From Thalassia testudinum (taxonomy: Eukaryota > Streptophyta > Magnoliopsida > Alismatales > Hydrocharitaceae): 64,000 nucleotides of DNA. Each line of letters starts with the position of its first letter. The first letter of the stretch is position 1. The position numbers were made by a program, and so were the translations under genes. Below the pieces are notes generated by a model, which was given only the letters and a program-made list of their open reading frames with translations, did not search any database and was not told the origin of the DNA. The stretch spans positions 78,542,001 through 78,606,000 of the forward strand of contig JAZHRO010000002.1 in assembly GCA_037157565.1 (NCBI GenBank). Direction: 5' to 3'. This document shows, one piece after another, positions 1 through 10,205 of this stretch.

Positions 1-1167
1 AGATAAGGCCTTGACCTTAGCCCAATGTAGTTTCAAGTCCCGAAGTCTATTAGTCCTGCCTAGGGCACGTCTACTCAATTTTAGGCTTGGGTTTGATGTG
101 CTTTCGAAAATATGATGGGCATTAGGGGGGTGTTTGCCCTTAAAATTGATTTTGAAATGTGTGAAGTGCTTAGGCAAACAGGGTTCACAAGCAATTTCTT
201 ATGATGAAGTATCTTTTAAGATTCAAATGCTTGCGTTAATGAATTTTAGGGTTCACTTGATTAGATATTTTCAAACAAGGTTCTAATGAGGCACACAAAA
301 GTTTTGCAAATCCCAATTTATTTGATAGATTTCCTTTAAGTATGGAAATACAAGTGTGCTCTATCTTTAGTGTGAAACCCTAAGATAGTTCTAAATGATT
401 CTTTTTGGTCCAAAATGATGAGTGGTACGACCCAAGCAATGCAATCAATTGGGCTTCTTGCACCACTAACTAGGCACTCATAAAATATTTTTTTTAAGAA
501 TTTTAATATACGTTTTCTATTTTTTTAAATTTAAACTATACAGGGGGTTTCGTAGTTTGTTTTGACTCCTAATTTGTGATCAAATATTTCATGCAATCAA
601 ATGAGAAAAAACTATTTTTCTCAGATTTTTATAAAATTCTTGACTTTCTCAGAAATTCAGTGCCATAAATTTCACTTCAATCGGAGTTATATAAAAATTC
701 CTATAATATTTTGAACTCCAAAAAATAAGGAACAAAATCTGTATTGATAATAGATTAGTGTACGAATTTGTAAAATTTTTCTATAACTCTGATTGCCGGG
801 AAATTTGGATATGTTTTTTTTGACTTTAAAAGCTATGTATAGTAAAAATTTGAGAATTTTTGGATGTGCGGATCTTTAGGAATTGAATTTTTAAGAAAAA
901 GTTTTATTTCAACCCGAAATCAAGAGAAATATTTTTCTTTTTTTTGTTTTTAATAAGCAAATAAATTCTAACTAATCCTAGGGTTCAAGAAAATCCTAAA
1001 TCTAACTAATCTAAACTACGGGTACTTAACTAAGGTTCGAACCCGCACTTTCTCCATTATCTTGTTTAGTTCAGATTTCTTCGTTTCCCACACACGAAAT
1101 CAACGAAAAATGTAGCAAGTTAGAAATCCCAAATATGCACCGAAAAGCTTAAAAAATTTCTGTTGCC
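1..1167 (-). other. Element H 5' leader, no coding sequence seen
   Basis: This 1.1-kb stretch follows the PBS of H on the minus strand. I see no gag-like reading frame in it. It is AT-rich with homopolymer T and A runs. A weak inverted repeat, AGTGGT (421-426) with ACCACT (462-467), lies where related elements have a stronger leader hairpin. Long non-coding leaders are usual for Athila-type elements. Confidence 0.5.
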
Positions 1168-1185
1168 TCCCCGGAAATGGTGCCA
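1168..1185 (-). promoter_or_regulatory. Element H primer binding site, tRNA-Asp type
   Basis: The minus strand reads TGGCACCATTTCCGGGGA, a diverged form of the tRNA-Asp-complementary TGGCGCCGTTGCCGGGGA. It starts three bases after the LTR end and fixes H as a minus-strand element. Confidence 0.75.
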
Positions 1186-1690
1186 ACTTGTTTGGTGTGC
1201 GATTGCGATTAAAAGTTGTTTAGTTGTACTATAGCGCAAAAACACGACGACAAATAATATTTATAAAATCGGTGAGTATCGGGTCGTTTGCAGGAAGGCA
1301 ATCTCGATTTTTAAGGGAAGCTTTTCAATGGACTAGTTCTAACAAGATATTTATATATGTATATATGTATAGAGATGCATCAAATATTCATAAGATTAGA
1401 TTTCATTGCATTGATAAAGAGTTTTTCATAATAGAAATTGCTATGCAAACGGTAAAGATAGATAGAGAGAAAGAGAGGGAGTGGGAGAGAGATAGAAGAA
1501 GGTGGCCGAGAAACGACGACACTTGCAGGATGCTTGTGCGAGATGCATAACACCTTAGATCCAAAGCGCCAGGATGAAGTCAGAATAGAGTTGCAGAGGA
1601 GACGAAGAATTGCAGAGAAGATGGGATGCCTGGAGTTGATGGAAGAGAGAGGTTCTAAGTGGATGCTTCCACTAGGGGGCCCTGGGCCTT

Positions 1691-1700
1691 CTTTTATAGC
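1691..1700 (-). promoter_or_regulatory. Element H LTR TATA box
   Basis: The minus strand reads GCTATAAAAG. The GA/CT-rich run about 200 bp downstream in the minus direction suits a plant LTR leader. Confidence 0.5.
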
Positions 1701-2303
1701 TTTTGTGAAGGACAAAAAGGGTATTTCAGGCCTTAAAACCATCCAACAACCCCTGGTTGATCAGATCCGTTGATCACCCGATCGACAACTATGATTTGGC
1801 CTCAAAACTCCTTCAATTTCCTTCTTATGCCACGGATTCACTCTGATGGCGACATGTGGCAGCCTCTGGATGCTTGGATGATGATCGCACGGCTCCGTTG
1901 CTTCCTCGCCCACCTCTACTTTCTTCACGCACACCCACATACGATTGAACGGCTCAGATTAACGCCCACACCTTCACGTTTTTGCCTTTGCCACATGCCT
2001 TCAAATCTCGCCTCATCGTCAACAACCCGCGCAATCCCACGTTCGCCTGCGATGCGCTCTAATCATGCCACGTGGCGCACTGTCCGCCAACGGATGGCAC
2101 AATTGCGCCTACACGGGCTCGCCCACCGAAGCTGCATCAATTTTTTACAGCGTAGGGCTTGAACCCGTTCTCCTAGCATACGCACGCGTGCGCATGAGCC
2201 AACAAGTTGTGTAAAGCCTTTATCATATATGCTTACTTAATTATATTTATATTAATCTGTTCAAGGTGGCAGTGTGTCACGTTCGTGGCCGTTGGATGAA
2301 GAT

Positions 2304-2609
2304 CCAACGACCCACGCTGCAAGGCGAGGCGCCTTCAGGGGTTGGGGGTATGGCGAGGGGCGGCTGCGATGGTGCATGTGACGCCATCGTGGCCGTCCAT
2401 TCTTCCCTTTATATTTGATGACATAGACCTCTGATTAAGTTGATTTCTGCATCGTTCCAACGACCCACGCTGCAAGGCGAGGCGCCTTCAGGGGTTGGGG
2501 GTATGGCGAGGGGCGGCTGCGATGGTGCATGTGACGCCATCGTGGCCGTCCATTCTTCCCTTTATATTTGATGACATAGACCTCTGATTAAGTTGATTTC
2601 TGCATCGTT
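2304..2609. repeat. Perfect 153-bp tandem duplication in the H LTR
   Basis: Unit one is 2304-2456 and unit two 2457-2609. Both begin CCAACGACCCACGC and end CTGCATCGTT, and I found no difference between them. The surrounding LTR is old enough to be diverged from its relatives, so an undiverged duplication is either recent or an assembly effect. Confidence 0.9.
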
Positions 2610-3738
2610 GGACCACGAACATCGATCCAGATCCATCCGTGCAATTCGATTTGTCATCTGAGGTCTAGATCTTTGCCCTTTGGCTCCATGATCTCTGTTC
2701 TTCTATGGACTGCACACGATGCTCTAGTTGTCTGATCAGGACGATTTCAGAAGCATTGGACTTCCGTCGTCGTTCTGATCAGATCTGTCTGGTCTGATCT
2801 GACATGTGTAGCTTTGAATCATCTGCGATTAAAATCATCTCTCTTTTAGGTCATAAAATGATGATATTATCTATATGACTAATAAACTAACTAGTATGCG
2901 AATTACGATGCATATGCATGCATTGACTCGAAGTTATGCTAGAATCTAGCTCAATTCAGGTGTTTTAGGTTGCATGATTGATGTGCAATCAGGACTGATT
3001 CCCAGGAGTGCTTAATAGCTATAATCTCAGACATAGGTAATATGGCATCAAACGAGGCTCAACGTCTATTTATTGGACGTTTGAAATCTAATAATAGGTC
3101 AGATTAAAGTTAATCCTCTAAGAATAGGTTGCTAAGACCAACGGTCGAATAATTAGATGTCTAGCCAAGACATCAAACGACTTCTAAGACGTCTGGACTA
3201 CGGGATGGTCGTCTGATTTCAACATACAGAAGGTTCTAAGTCCAACCTAAGTTATTGGATGTTTGAGTCAATAGTTAGACATTTTAAAAGTCAAGATTAG
3301 ATGTCTGATTTCCAGATTTGATGTCTGATCAGGCTGTCTGAAACCTATCTTAGTTTTTTAAGTTCTCTAAGAAAACCTAAGTATCCTAGGGTCTGTCAGG
3401 TGTTCCTAGGACTCCTTTGAGGATACTTTGAGTCTCTTTAACATGCTACTAAGAAAGAAAATAAAGATCAACAAAAGAGCAAATAACAAAGTACAATGAA
3501 TAAGAAAGGAAATCTATCATATTCTTCATCTCCTTCCTTCTTCAAGCTTTCGCTCCTTGCGAAGCTCCTTCTCCTACATTAAGCTCCTCCAATCCACCAT
3601 GGACGTGAGGTTGAACTCATTCTCTACACTTATCTCCATTTGTAATTTGACCTGAAAGCTAGGACTTAAAAGCAAATGTTAGATAACAAGTGTTTTATTA
3701 TCATCAAAATAAACGATCGTGGTGATCTAGCACCAACA

Positions 3739-3884
3739 CATTCATGATATGCTGTTAAAGCTGCAGAATTAACCTTATTTTAATGTATTCTTCTTAGAAA
3801 GGATATGCAAGGAATTATGGCTCTAAGGTGATTATGTAGGAGCATTTGTCAATTGATTCTGATTAATTAAAGATAGTTATGGCA
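3739..3884. other. Non-coding or unrecognised start of the E fragment
   Basis: I see no recognisable gag similarity in these 146 bases between the H LTR and the first E protein similarity. They may be badly decayed gag. Confidence 0.3.
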
Positions 3885-4960
3885 TATGATGATGTTATCA
3901 TCAGCACCTCCACCTAATGAGTCGAAGGCTTCGACTTCATACATGGGATATCAGCAACAACCTCCTCTCCTGCCAACTCCAACTCCCGATCCAAACCAGG
4001 CAGGCCTAAACTTTGTCACTACTCATAATGTCAAAACTACTTAGGACCCACCTTATCCTAATTAATTTGGTCTAAGTAGTTCAAGACCTAAACCCAGGGT
4101 AGATAGCAAGGACAAACCTACCCCAGACCCACAGCCTGAACCAATCTTGGAGAAACCTACAGACATCCCATTTCTTGAGGCTTTAGCCAAAGGAAATAGG
4201 AAATTCAAACCTGTGGCACCTAAGGAGGATTTAGTCAAACTCTTTGAGCAAGTCCAAATAAGCATTCCCTTGATTGATGAAATCCGCCACTTACCATCTT
4301 ACATATGAATTCTAAAGGATTTGTGTACACCAAAGAATAAGCCATGAAACAAAGATGGGAGTCTGATTGTATTGTTAGAGCAAGTAAGATCTATAATTTT
4401 GAGTAAACTCCCATAAAAGGCAAAGGATCCTGGCACCCCTTTTATCTCCTGTAAGATAGGGAATTAGAGTTCGATCGAGCTTTATTGGATCTAGGAGTCT
4501 CTGTAAACCTAATTTCCACCTCTTTACTAGACCATTTTGAGGAGATTGAGCTCAAACCGACTGAGGTGACTGTGCAGTTAGCTGACAGATAAATTAAGTT
4601 ACCATGAAGAGTTCTTGAGGATGTTCTAGTTAGGGTATGAGATTTTTATTTTTTGATGGATTTCATAGTCTTGGATATGGATACTCCTAAAAATCTAAGT
4701 CATACACCAATCATCTTGGGGAAAGCATTCTTAGCGACTGCTAGGGCGAATATCAATTGTGAAGAGGGCCAGATCTAGTTGAAATTCAAGGATAAGACAT
4801 TAAGGATTGATAATTTTAAGGCTCGAAAAGTAATAAATTGTGAGGCAATTCATAAAATATGTGACATAGGTTCTCTGATTGAGGATCCAATTCTTCAGGT
4901 GGATTCGATTCTCCAAGATCCCTAACCACAAGAAGATATTGACCCACAGACTAGGGAGCC
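3885..4960 (+). pseudogene. Element E gag C-terminus and aspartic protease remnant
   Basis: The stretch 4130-4305 reads as the linker found before protease in Athila elements, including LVKLFEQVQISIPLID. From about 4445 the protease follows with the active-site context ALLDLGVSVNL; the catalytic Asp is kept but the usual DLGAS has become DLGVS. Downstream TPIILGKAFLATARANI matches the conserved protease C-terminal half. At least six in-frame stops occur, one of them a CAG to TAG change at 4776-4778. The protease would mature Gag and Pol in the particle, but this copy cannot be functional. Confidence 0.8.
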
Positions 4961-4970
4961 TGAACCTGAT

Positions 4971-6130
4971 TTGGACCTATCTCTAGTTTACACCTTAGCT
5001 TCTAAGGCTAACCTCGAACCCCCACCTGCTGCTGATAACCCAGTATTAGAGTTGAAACCTCTCCCAGATCATCTAAAATATGCATTTTTGGGTTCGAATC
5101 AAACATTTCCTATGATTATCAACTCTCCACTCACCTCTGACCAAGAAACAAAGTTGATTTCTATTCTCCAGCATCATTGTAGAGCCATTGGTTGGACTCT
5201 AGAGGACTTGACTGGAATAAGTCCTTCATATTGTACTCACTGTATTTATATTGAAGAGGTCTCACGACCTTCTCACGAGAGGCAAAGAAGACTTAACCCA
5301 AATCTCCAGGAGGTTGTCAAAAAGGAGATCATCAAGTGGCTTGATGTGCCATTGGGTGAGTCCGATCCAAGTTGTGCCTAAAAAGGTGAGACACACCATG
5401 ATTATGATCGAATCTAGAGAAACCATTTCGACCCGAATTGCAAACTCGTGGAGAGTCTGTATTGACTATTGAAAATTGAATTCCTTCATGAAGAAAGACC
5501 ATTTCCCTCTCCCATTCATTGACTAGATCCTTGAAAAATTGGCAGGAAATAGGTTTTTCTGTTTTCTAGATGGCTACTCCTGATATAACCAAGTGGCAAT
5601 TCATCCTGAAGATCAGAAGAAGACCACCTTTACCTGCTCCTATGGTATATACGCATTCCGTAGGATGCCATTTGGGTCATGCAATACACCTGCCACCTTT
5701 TAGCGGTGCATGCTAGCCATATTCTCCGACATGGTAGGTAAATACCTTGAAGTCTTCAGGACAACTTCTAGATTTTTGGTCAAGACTTTGATGATTGCCT
5801 TTTGCACTTGTTTTAGATCTTTAAACGATGTATCAATGTGAATCTAGTCTTCTCCTGGGAAAAGAGCCATTTTATGGTTCCTGAGGGCATCGTACTTGGA
5901 CACCTCGTATCTGAAAAAGGTATCCAAGTGACTGAGCGAAGGTGAATTTGATTTCCAAATTACCTATGGCTTCCTCGGTTAAAGATATCTGATTGTTCTT
6001 GGGGTACGTTGACTTCTACCGATGATTCATATTTGATTTCTCAAAAATCATGCACCCCCTAACAAATCTTCCTCAAAGGACACACCCTTTGAGATGACAC
6101 ATGAGTGTGTTCGTGCTTTTAAGATCTTGC
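4971..6130 (+). pseudogene. Element E reverse transcriptase remnant
   Basis: An open stretch 4971-5381 carries the Athila N-terminal RT signature (ELKPLPDHLKYAFLG, AIGWTLEDLTGISPSYC, EVVKKEIIKWLD). A frameshift follows, then palm motifs WRVCIDY, DHFPLPFID and RRMPFGSCNTPATF from 5416 to 5757, broken by stops at 5524-5526 and 5701-5703 that replace Gln codons. The catalytic F(I/M)DDF motif is destroyed: the sequence after YLEVF reads RTTSRF in the surviving frame. The thumb region with VNLVFSWEKSHFM is still recognisable near 5837. This copy is dead. Confidence 0.85.
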
Positions 6131-6576
6131 GTGATCGAGTAACCCAAGCTCCAATCTTACAATCTCCTGACTGATCTCAGTTGTTCGTGATCATGTGATA
6201 TGAGTTTGACTACGCAGTAGGAGCGGTGCTTGGGCAAAAGATTAATGGGAAACCTGTAGTGATCTATTATGCCCGCAAAACACTAGAGGAGGATTAGTGG
6301 AATTACACGATTATGGAGAAAGAGCTACTGGTAATAGTATTCAGTCTGGAGAAATTCAGATTGTATCTCCTGGGTTCCCATGTTATCATTTACTCGGATC
6401 ACACTACGGTGAGACACTTTCGAAGAAGGATGCGGACCTGAGGCTGATTCTATGGATCTTGCTCTTGCAAGAATTTCATCTGAAAATTTGCGATAAGGTG
6501 GGAAAGGAGAATGTGGTAGTTGATCATCTATCCTGCTTTTCTTCTTTGATCATTGACCCATCAGGACCTATTACAT
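6131..6576 (+). pseudogene. Element E RNase H remnant
   Basis: The connection and RNase H region reads GAVLGQKINGKPVVIYY near 6215 and EKELLVIVFSLEKF near 6320, then [15 protein letters not shown] with KVGKENVVVDH up to about 6530. A stop replaces Gln or Arg before WNYTI at 6295, and a frameshift lies near 6410. RNase H removes the RNA template during reverse transcription; this copy is inactive because of the frame lesions. Confidence 0.8.
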
Positions 6577-6981
6577 AGCATTTTCCTGATGAACATCTCT
6601 TGGTCATTAATGAACTTCCCTGGTTCACTGATATCATGAACTACTTGGTCACTGGAAAAGTCCCGACTGATTGGGCAAACACCCGATGAGACAAACTGAT
6701 TTCCAACACCAAGAACTATGTCTGGGAGGATCCCTATCTGTTCCACATCGGTAATGACCAATTAATTCAAAGATGCATTCTTGAAGATGAGGTCAATGAT
6801 GTCATATCTTTTTGTCATGACCAGGCCTACAGCAGCTATTTCTTGGGGCGTAAAACCACAGCGAAGATCCTCCAGTGTGGGTTCTTTTGGCCCACTCTAG
6901 TCAAAGATGCACAATCCTACTGTAGGGCATGTGCCCGTTGCTAGACCCTTGGAAACATAGGCTCGCCCAATATGATGCCCT
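6577..6981 (+). pseudogene. Element E integrase N-terminus, cut by F
   Basis: The reading frame gives the zinc-binding region of an Athila integrase, with a His in FCHDQAY, then CRACARC. The second zinc His (GGHF in D) is replaced by Tyr in SSYF. Similarity stops at MMPLKL, exactly where the left LTR of the copia element F begins. In-frame stops replace residues before HFPDEH and within CARC-TLG. The catalytic core is not in the window. Confidence 0.85.
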
Positions 6982-7520
6982 TGAAATTGTACAAGATGGG
7001 GGGGTGAATAGTGATTTTAAAAAATAATTGCAAGATAAAATACAATTACAAAAATGGAGGCACAAGATTTTTACAATCACAAAATCAGGTGAAAACCACC
7101 ACCTAAGCCAATCCCTTGACTTAAGATTTACGATCACAGAGTGATCAATCCACTAACCACACTACTTCAATGTGGGTAGTGTACCTCAACTACAAATCCC
7201 ACCTTCGATCCCTAAATGGATGTTTCTCCCTTCACAATGAAGATACGGGGATTCAACAGGTCGAATATCCAATTACAACAAGTAAAATGAAAAGTAAAAT
7301 GCACCCTATAGAGCACCCCAAAAATATGTATAGTTAGCTATCTACTAAGGGTGAAGGAAACTCCTTGAAGATGAGATTATGAAGCACAATGGGAGTGTTG
7401 GTTTACCCCAAATAGAGTAGTTGCACAACACAAGGGAAATGAATGCAATGGAATAAGTAAGTAAGTGATAATCTATGTGAATTATATCTCAAGAGGTGTT
7501 TTTGCCTAAGAGGGGTTATA

Positions 7521-7534
7521 GTGTATTTATAGGC
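7521..7534 (-). promoter_or_regulatory. Element F 3' LTR TATA box
   Basis: The minus strand reads GCCTATAAATACAC. The matching site in the 5' LTR (61976-61989) reads CCTAGAAATA, so the copy that should drive F transcription is broken while this one is intact. Confidence 0.55.
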
Positions 7535-7649
7535 AAGCTTAGAACCTTCATGAAGACTTGGGAGAAGGTTCCTAGCAGTTGGAGGTAAGTAGCAAGAGAT
7601 TGGGATGAAATCCAACTAAAATTAGGGTAATTACAATTCTGATAGCAGG

Positions 7650-8290
7650 ATCAGATGTTTGATTTTTGGGTCAGATGTCTAAACTACAATTATAGATGTC
7701 TGATTTAATCGGTCAGACTTACTATTTTCATTAGATTGAAATAGGGTTCTAGGAGGAGGTCTGATATGCTATTATAAGATGTCTGGTACTAAAATTGGAC
7801 GTCTAATTATAGGCAGGTTTGTTCCTATTTTAATCAGATCCAAATAAGGTTCTAGATTTTAAGGATCAAACGTCAGTATGGATGTCTGTCTAGTGGCCTA
7901 GACATCTGGAAAGAGATTAATATCTTGCTTAGGGATTCAAAAAAGTGAGATTTGCTTTCTGACAAATCTCCGTAGAGGAAGGGGCTAACAGTCCATTATT
8001 GGACATCTGGAGACATGTCCAGACATCTAAAAAGTGTATCTAATCGTTAAGAATAAAGAATGGTAAAGGAAACATTAAGTAGAGTCTAATGGTTGGCTTA
8101 AAGGACGTCTGAGGTATGTATTAGACATCTGTATAAGCCTATGGACGTCTGATTGAAGGTTACATCGACTGGAGCCTAAATGTTCAGAGTGCAAAGGCAA
8201 GGCTATAGGTAATTGGACATCTATAATCATGATCAGACGTCTTAAAGTTGAATATCAGATGTCTAACAGGTGTATTGGACGTCTGATATG
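7650..8290. repeat. Array of ACGT-core palindrome motifs in the F LTR
   Basis: Fifteen hexamers of the form GACGTC, GATGTC or GACATC lie at irregular 20-90-bp intervals, usually within a wider TCAGACGTCTGA-like context. GATGTC and GACATC are what GACGTC becomes after C to T loss at its CpG. The right LTR carries the same array (about 62100-62600). Confidence 0.7.
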
Positions 8291-8615
8291 TGTTTTGTGT
8301 TAGGTTTTTTTTTTGTTTCTAATTTTTTGTATGTGTAGAGAGCCTAAGTTAGCTATGTATATGTTATCTTTGGGGGCTCTTTACAACATCTCTAGACTCA
8401 ATATAAAGAAGATTACAATTTTTTAAAAGTGTACAATAAAAAGCCTAAGACCTATCACCCAATGCGTCTTCACATTCCCAGTCATCTGTCTTAGAAAAAC
8501 TGTGAGACCTGCAATTTTGTTATGACAGAGAAAAATATGTTATTTTCATGTTTTATTTCTTTTACTTTATTTTATAAAATCATCAAAATATTCTTTATAA
8601 GGGGTTAATCTAACT

Positions 8616-9278
8616 ATCTCCCCCTTTTTGATGATTTTCAAAATATGTCTTTAGTGTCTTATTTTCTCCCCCTGGATGTTATACTTAGTGATCTATACTA
8701 AACTTGATCAAATTTTTAGTTAATTTTCATGATCCTAAGTTTTTCTCCCCCTTTTTGAATGTCATCAAGAAGGGTTCCTAAAGGGGTTGAACTAAACTAG
8801 AACTGTAATACATTAAGTAAACATGGTTTTGCTAGACATATATTAAACTAAAATAGTGATCATGAGGACAACATGAATATAGAAACCTGCATTCTAAATA
8901 TATAATCAAAGCATTTTGACAAAGTTGAAATAAAGCATGAAAGTAAACTAACTAGGGAAAATGTATGTGCCCTAAGCAAGAACTAGTTATTGTTCCTAAA
9001 GAAAATATAAGTATGGGGTCAAAGCCCCTTAATACATGCCAACATGGAAAGAAAGAAAGAAAACAAAAGAAAATACAACAACTGCAACTAAGAGTAGACT
9101 AGTTCTCTTAATCGTGGTGGTGGCGGCGGCAAGCAGGTGCTTGTCCCATCTGCAGATTGCAAACGTTGATGTAATGTTTGTAGATGTCTCGGTGCATGCC
9201 ACCCATGAAACTGTACATCTCTCTGGTTCACCGCATTAGAAGAGAGATGCTCACAGGGATGGAATCTGTGGTAGGATC
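8616..9278 (-). other. Element F polypurine tracts and 3' untranslated region
   Basis: The minus strand has three GGGGGAGA tracts, at 8616-8629, 8662-8673 and 8743-8755; two are preceded by similar CATCAAAAAGG-like or ATTCAAAAAGG-like sequence. The one next to the LTR should prime plus-strand DNA synthesis. The rest, up to the stop of the extra reading frame, shows no coding character; the frame at 9036-9239 is on the opposite strand and unsupported. Confidence 0.6.
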
Positions 9279-10205
9279 CTAGGCCTCGTCAAAGCTCGAT
9301 CTAGGAGCTTCTATTTGAAGATGATGCTCAGTATGGAAGTCTGGAAAAGATGGGAGTGGTTCCTCATCAGTTAGCTCTTCTTTTGGCTTAAGATGCTCCC
9401 TAAGAATGTGCATCTTGGCATCTGTGGCCCGGTTGTAGGGCTTGACCTTTTCATCAACCGCTTGGTCATCTATGGGAATCCTATGGCTTGCAAAGAGCTT
9501 GGATAAGATGGACCCAAAAGGTAAAGAAGCCCCATGGTCCTCATTCATGATACGAATAATGAGGTGGCAAAAGTTGAAGGGGATGTGACATATGGTGGCA
9601 AAGGGAAGCGCCTTGTGTTGGCGTGAGATGTAATCAAAACCACCTGATTTATTGAGAAGGTCCCAACCAAAAATGCGAGAAAGTAATCAAGGAAGGGGTT
9701 TGAGATTCTTGCAAGGTAGATTACTAAGGTTTTCTTCATACTTATCAGGTAGAATCAATTCTTGGTTAATGACTTTTGAGTCATACTGCCTTAGAATGTT
9801 ATTAAAATAGTTCCCCTCATTAGGGATGTCAAGAAATGTGGAAATGGAAATAGATGTAATATGAATTTCGTGACCAAACAGACCGGCGTGTAATTCAAGC
9901 TTATCGTTGCTGTAGTCTTTAACGATGTTAGAGTAGAAAAGGCAGACTAGGTCCGGGAACACGCCAATAGTTCCAACACCAGAGTGGAACTGACGGCCAA
10001 AATAGTGGAATAGATGAAGAGTTTCAAAGTGTTCCCGAAGGTTTAGGTGTGCAAAATCGTTCCACACAATGAAGTGGGGACTCTTTACTTTGGCATTTGA
10101 GAAATGACGAAACTGCTATCTAGCGATGTTACCACGCAATTGGTCAGCCAAGTAAGTAGAAGAGGAAGCGAAAGAGCCTTTGACTTGCTTTCTATGGGGA
10201 AGCAT
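9279..10205 (-). pseudogene. Element F extra reading frame after pol, putative plant transposon-protein domain
   Basis: One minus-strand frame of about 308 codons runs from the ATG at 10203-10205 (MLPHRKQVKGSFASSS) to 9279. It has only two stops, a TAG near 10115 and a TGA near 9688, and no frameshift. The middle reads FPDLVCLFYSNI and ISISTFLDIPNEG, the pattern I associate with the domain called putative plant transposon protein (Pfam PF20167), and LPFGSILSKLFASH fits its C-terminal part. No transmembrane segment or signal peptide is obvious, so it does not look like an envelope protein. It lies between RNase H and the 3' LTR, where Sireviruses may carry an extra gene. The function is unknown. 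It is much better preserved than gag or pol in the same element. Confidence 0.6.

Larger units (their letters stand above)
1..3738 (-). mobile_element. Element H, partial LTR retrotransposon (leader and 5' LTR only)
   Basis: This is the 5' end of a minus-strand LTR retrotransposon; gag and pol would lie left of the window. A tRNA-Asp-type primer binding site sits three bases inside an LTR bounded by TG and CA on the minus strand. The LTR shares two U3 blocks with elements A, C and I, so H probably belongs to the same broad Athila-related group. It is inserted in element E, whose gag-protease linker begins to its right. Its second LTR and target duplication are out of view. Confidence 0.75.
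1189..3738 (-). repeat. Element H 5' LTR
   Basis: On the minus strand the LTR starts TGTTGGTGC and ends ACACCAAACA, giving 2,550 bp. It holds a TATA box, a GA-rich purine run near 1459-1490, a perfect 153-bp tandem duplication, five GACGTC-like hexamers at about 3150-3325, the hairpin CGTTGGAT/ATCCAACG (2290-2309), and two U3 blocks (about 2612-2662 and 2750-2805) also found in A, C and I. Several long open frames here (for example 1224-1550, 1770-2162) have no coding character and I do not call them genes. Confidence 0.7.
3739..6981 (+). mobile_element. Element E, oldest Athila-type Ty3/gypsy remnant
   Basis: This is a plus-strand gag-linker to integrase fragment in the order PR, RT, RH, INT. 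H interrupts it on the left and the copia element F on the right, so its LTRs are not visible. Its reading frames carry many stops and frameshifts in every domain, more than in B or D, which fits its position as the outermost host of the nest. The rest of the integrase and the 3' LTR should lie right of the window, beyond F and G. Confidence 0.85.
6982..8615 (-). repeat. Element F 3' LTR
   Basis: The plus strand starts TGAAATTGTACAAG and matches the right-hand LTR (61434-62622) over about 1.2 kb. The inner end is placed at the first polypurine tract; there the expected terminal dinucleotide has decayed, so this end is uncertain by a few bases. It carries a TATA box and at least 15 GACGTC/GATGTC/GACATC hexamers between 7671 and 8290. 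Confidence 0.75.

Noticed and set aside
1224..2162. Chain of small open frames in the H LTR
   Set aside because: No protein similarity, and the interval is bounded by PBS and LTR ends; it also contains the promoter.
9036..9239. Plus-strand open frame in the F 3' region
   Set aside because: Opposite strand to F, low complexity, and no recognised similarity.
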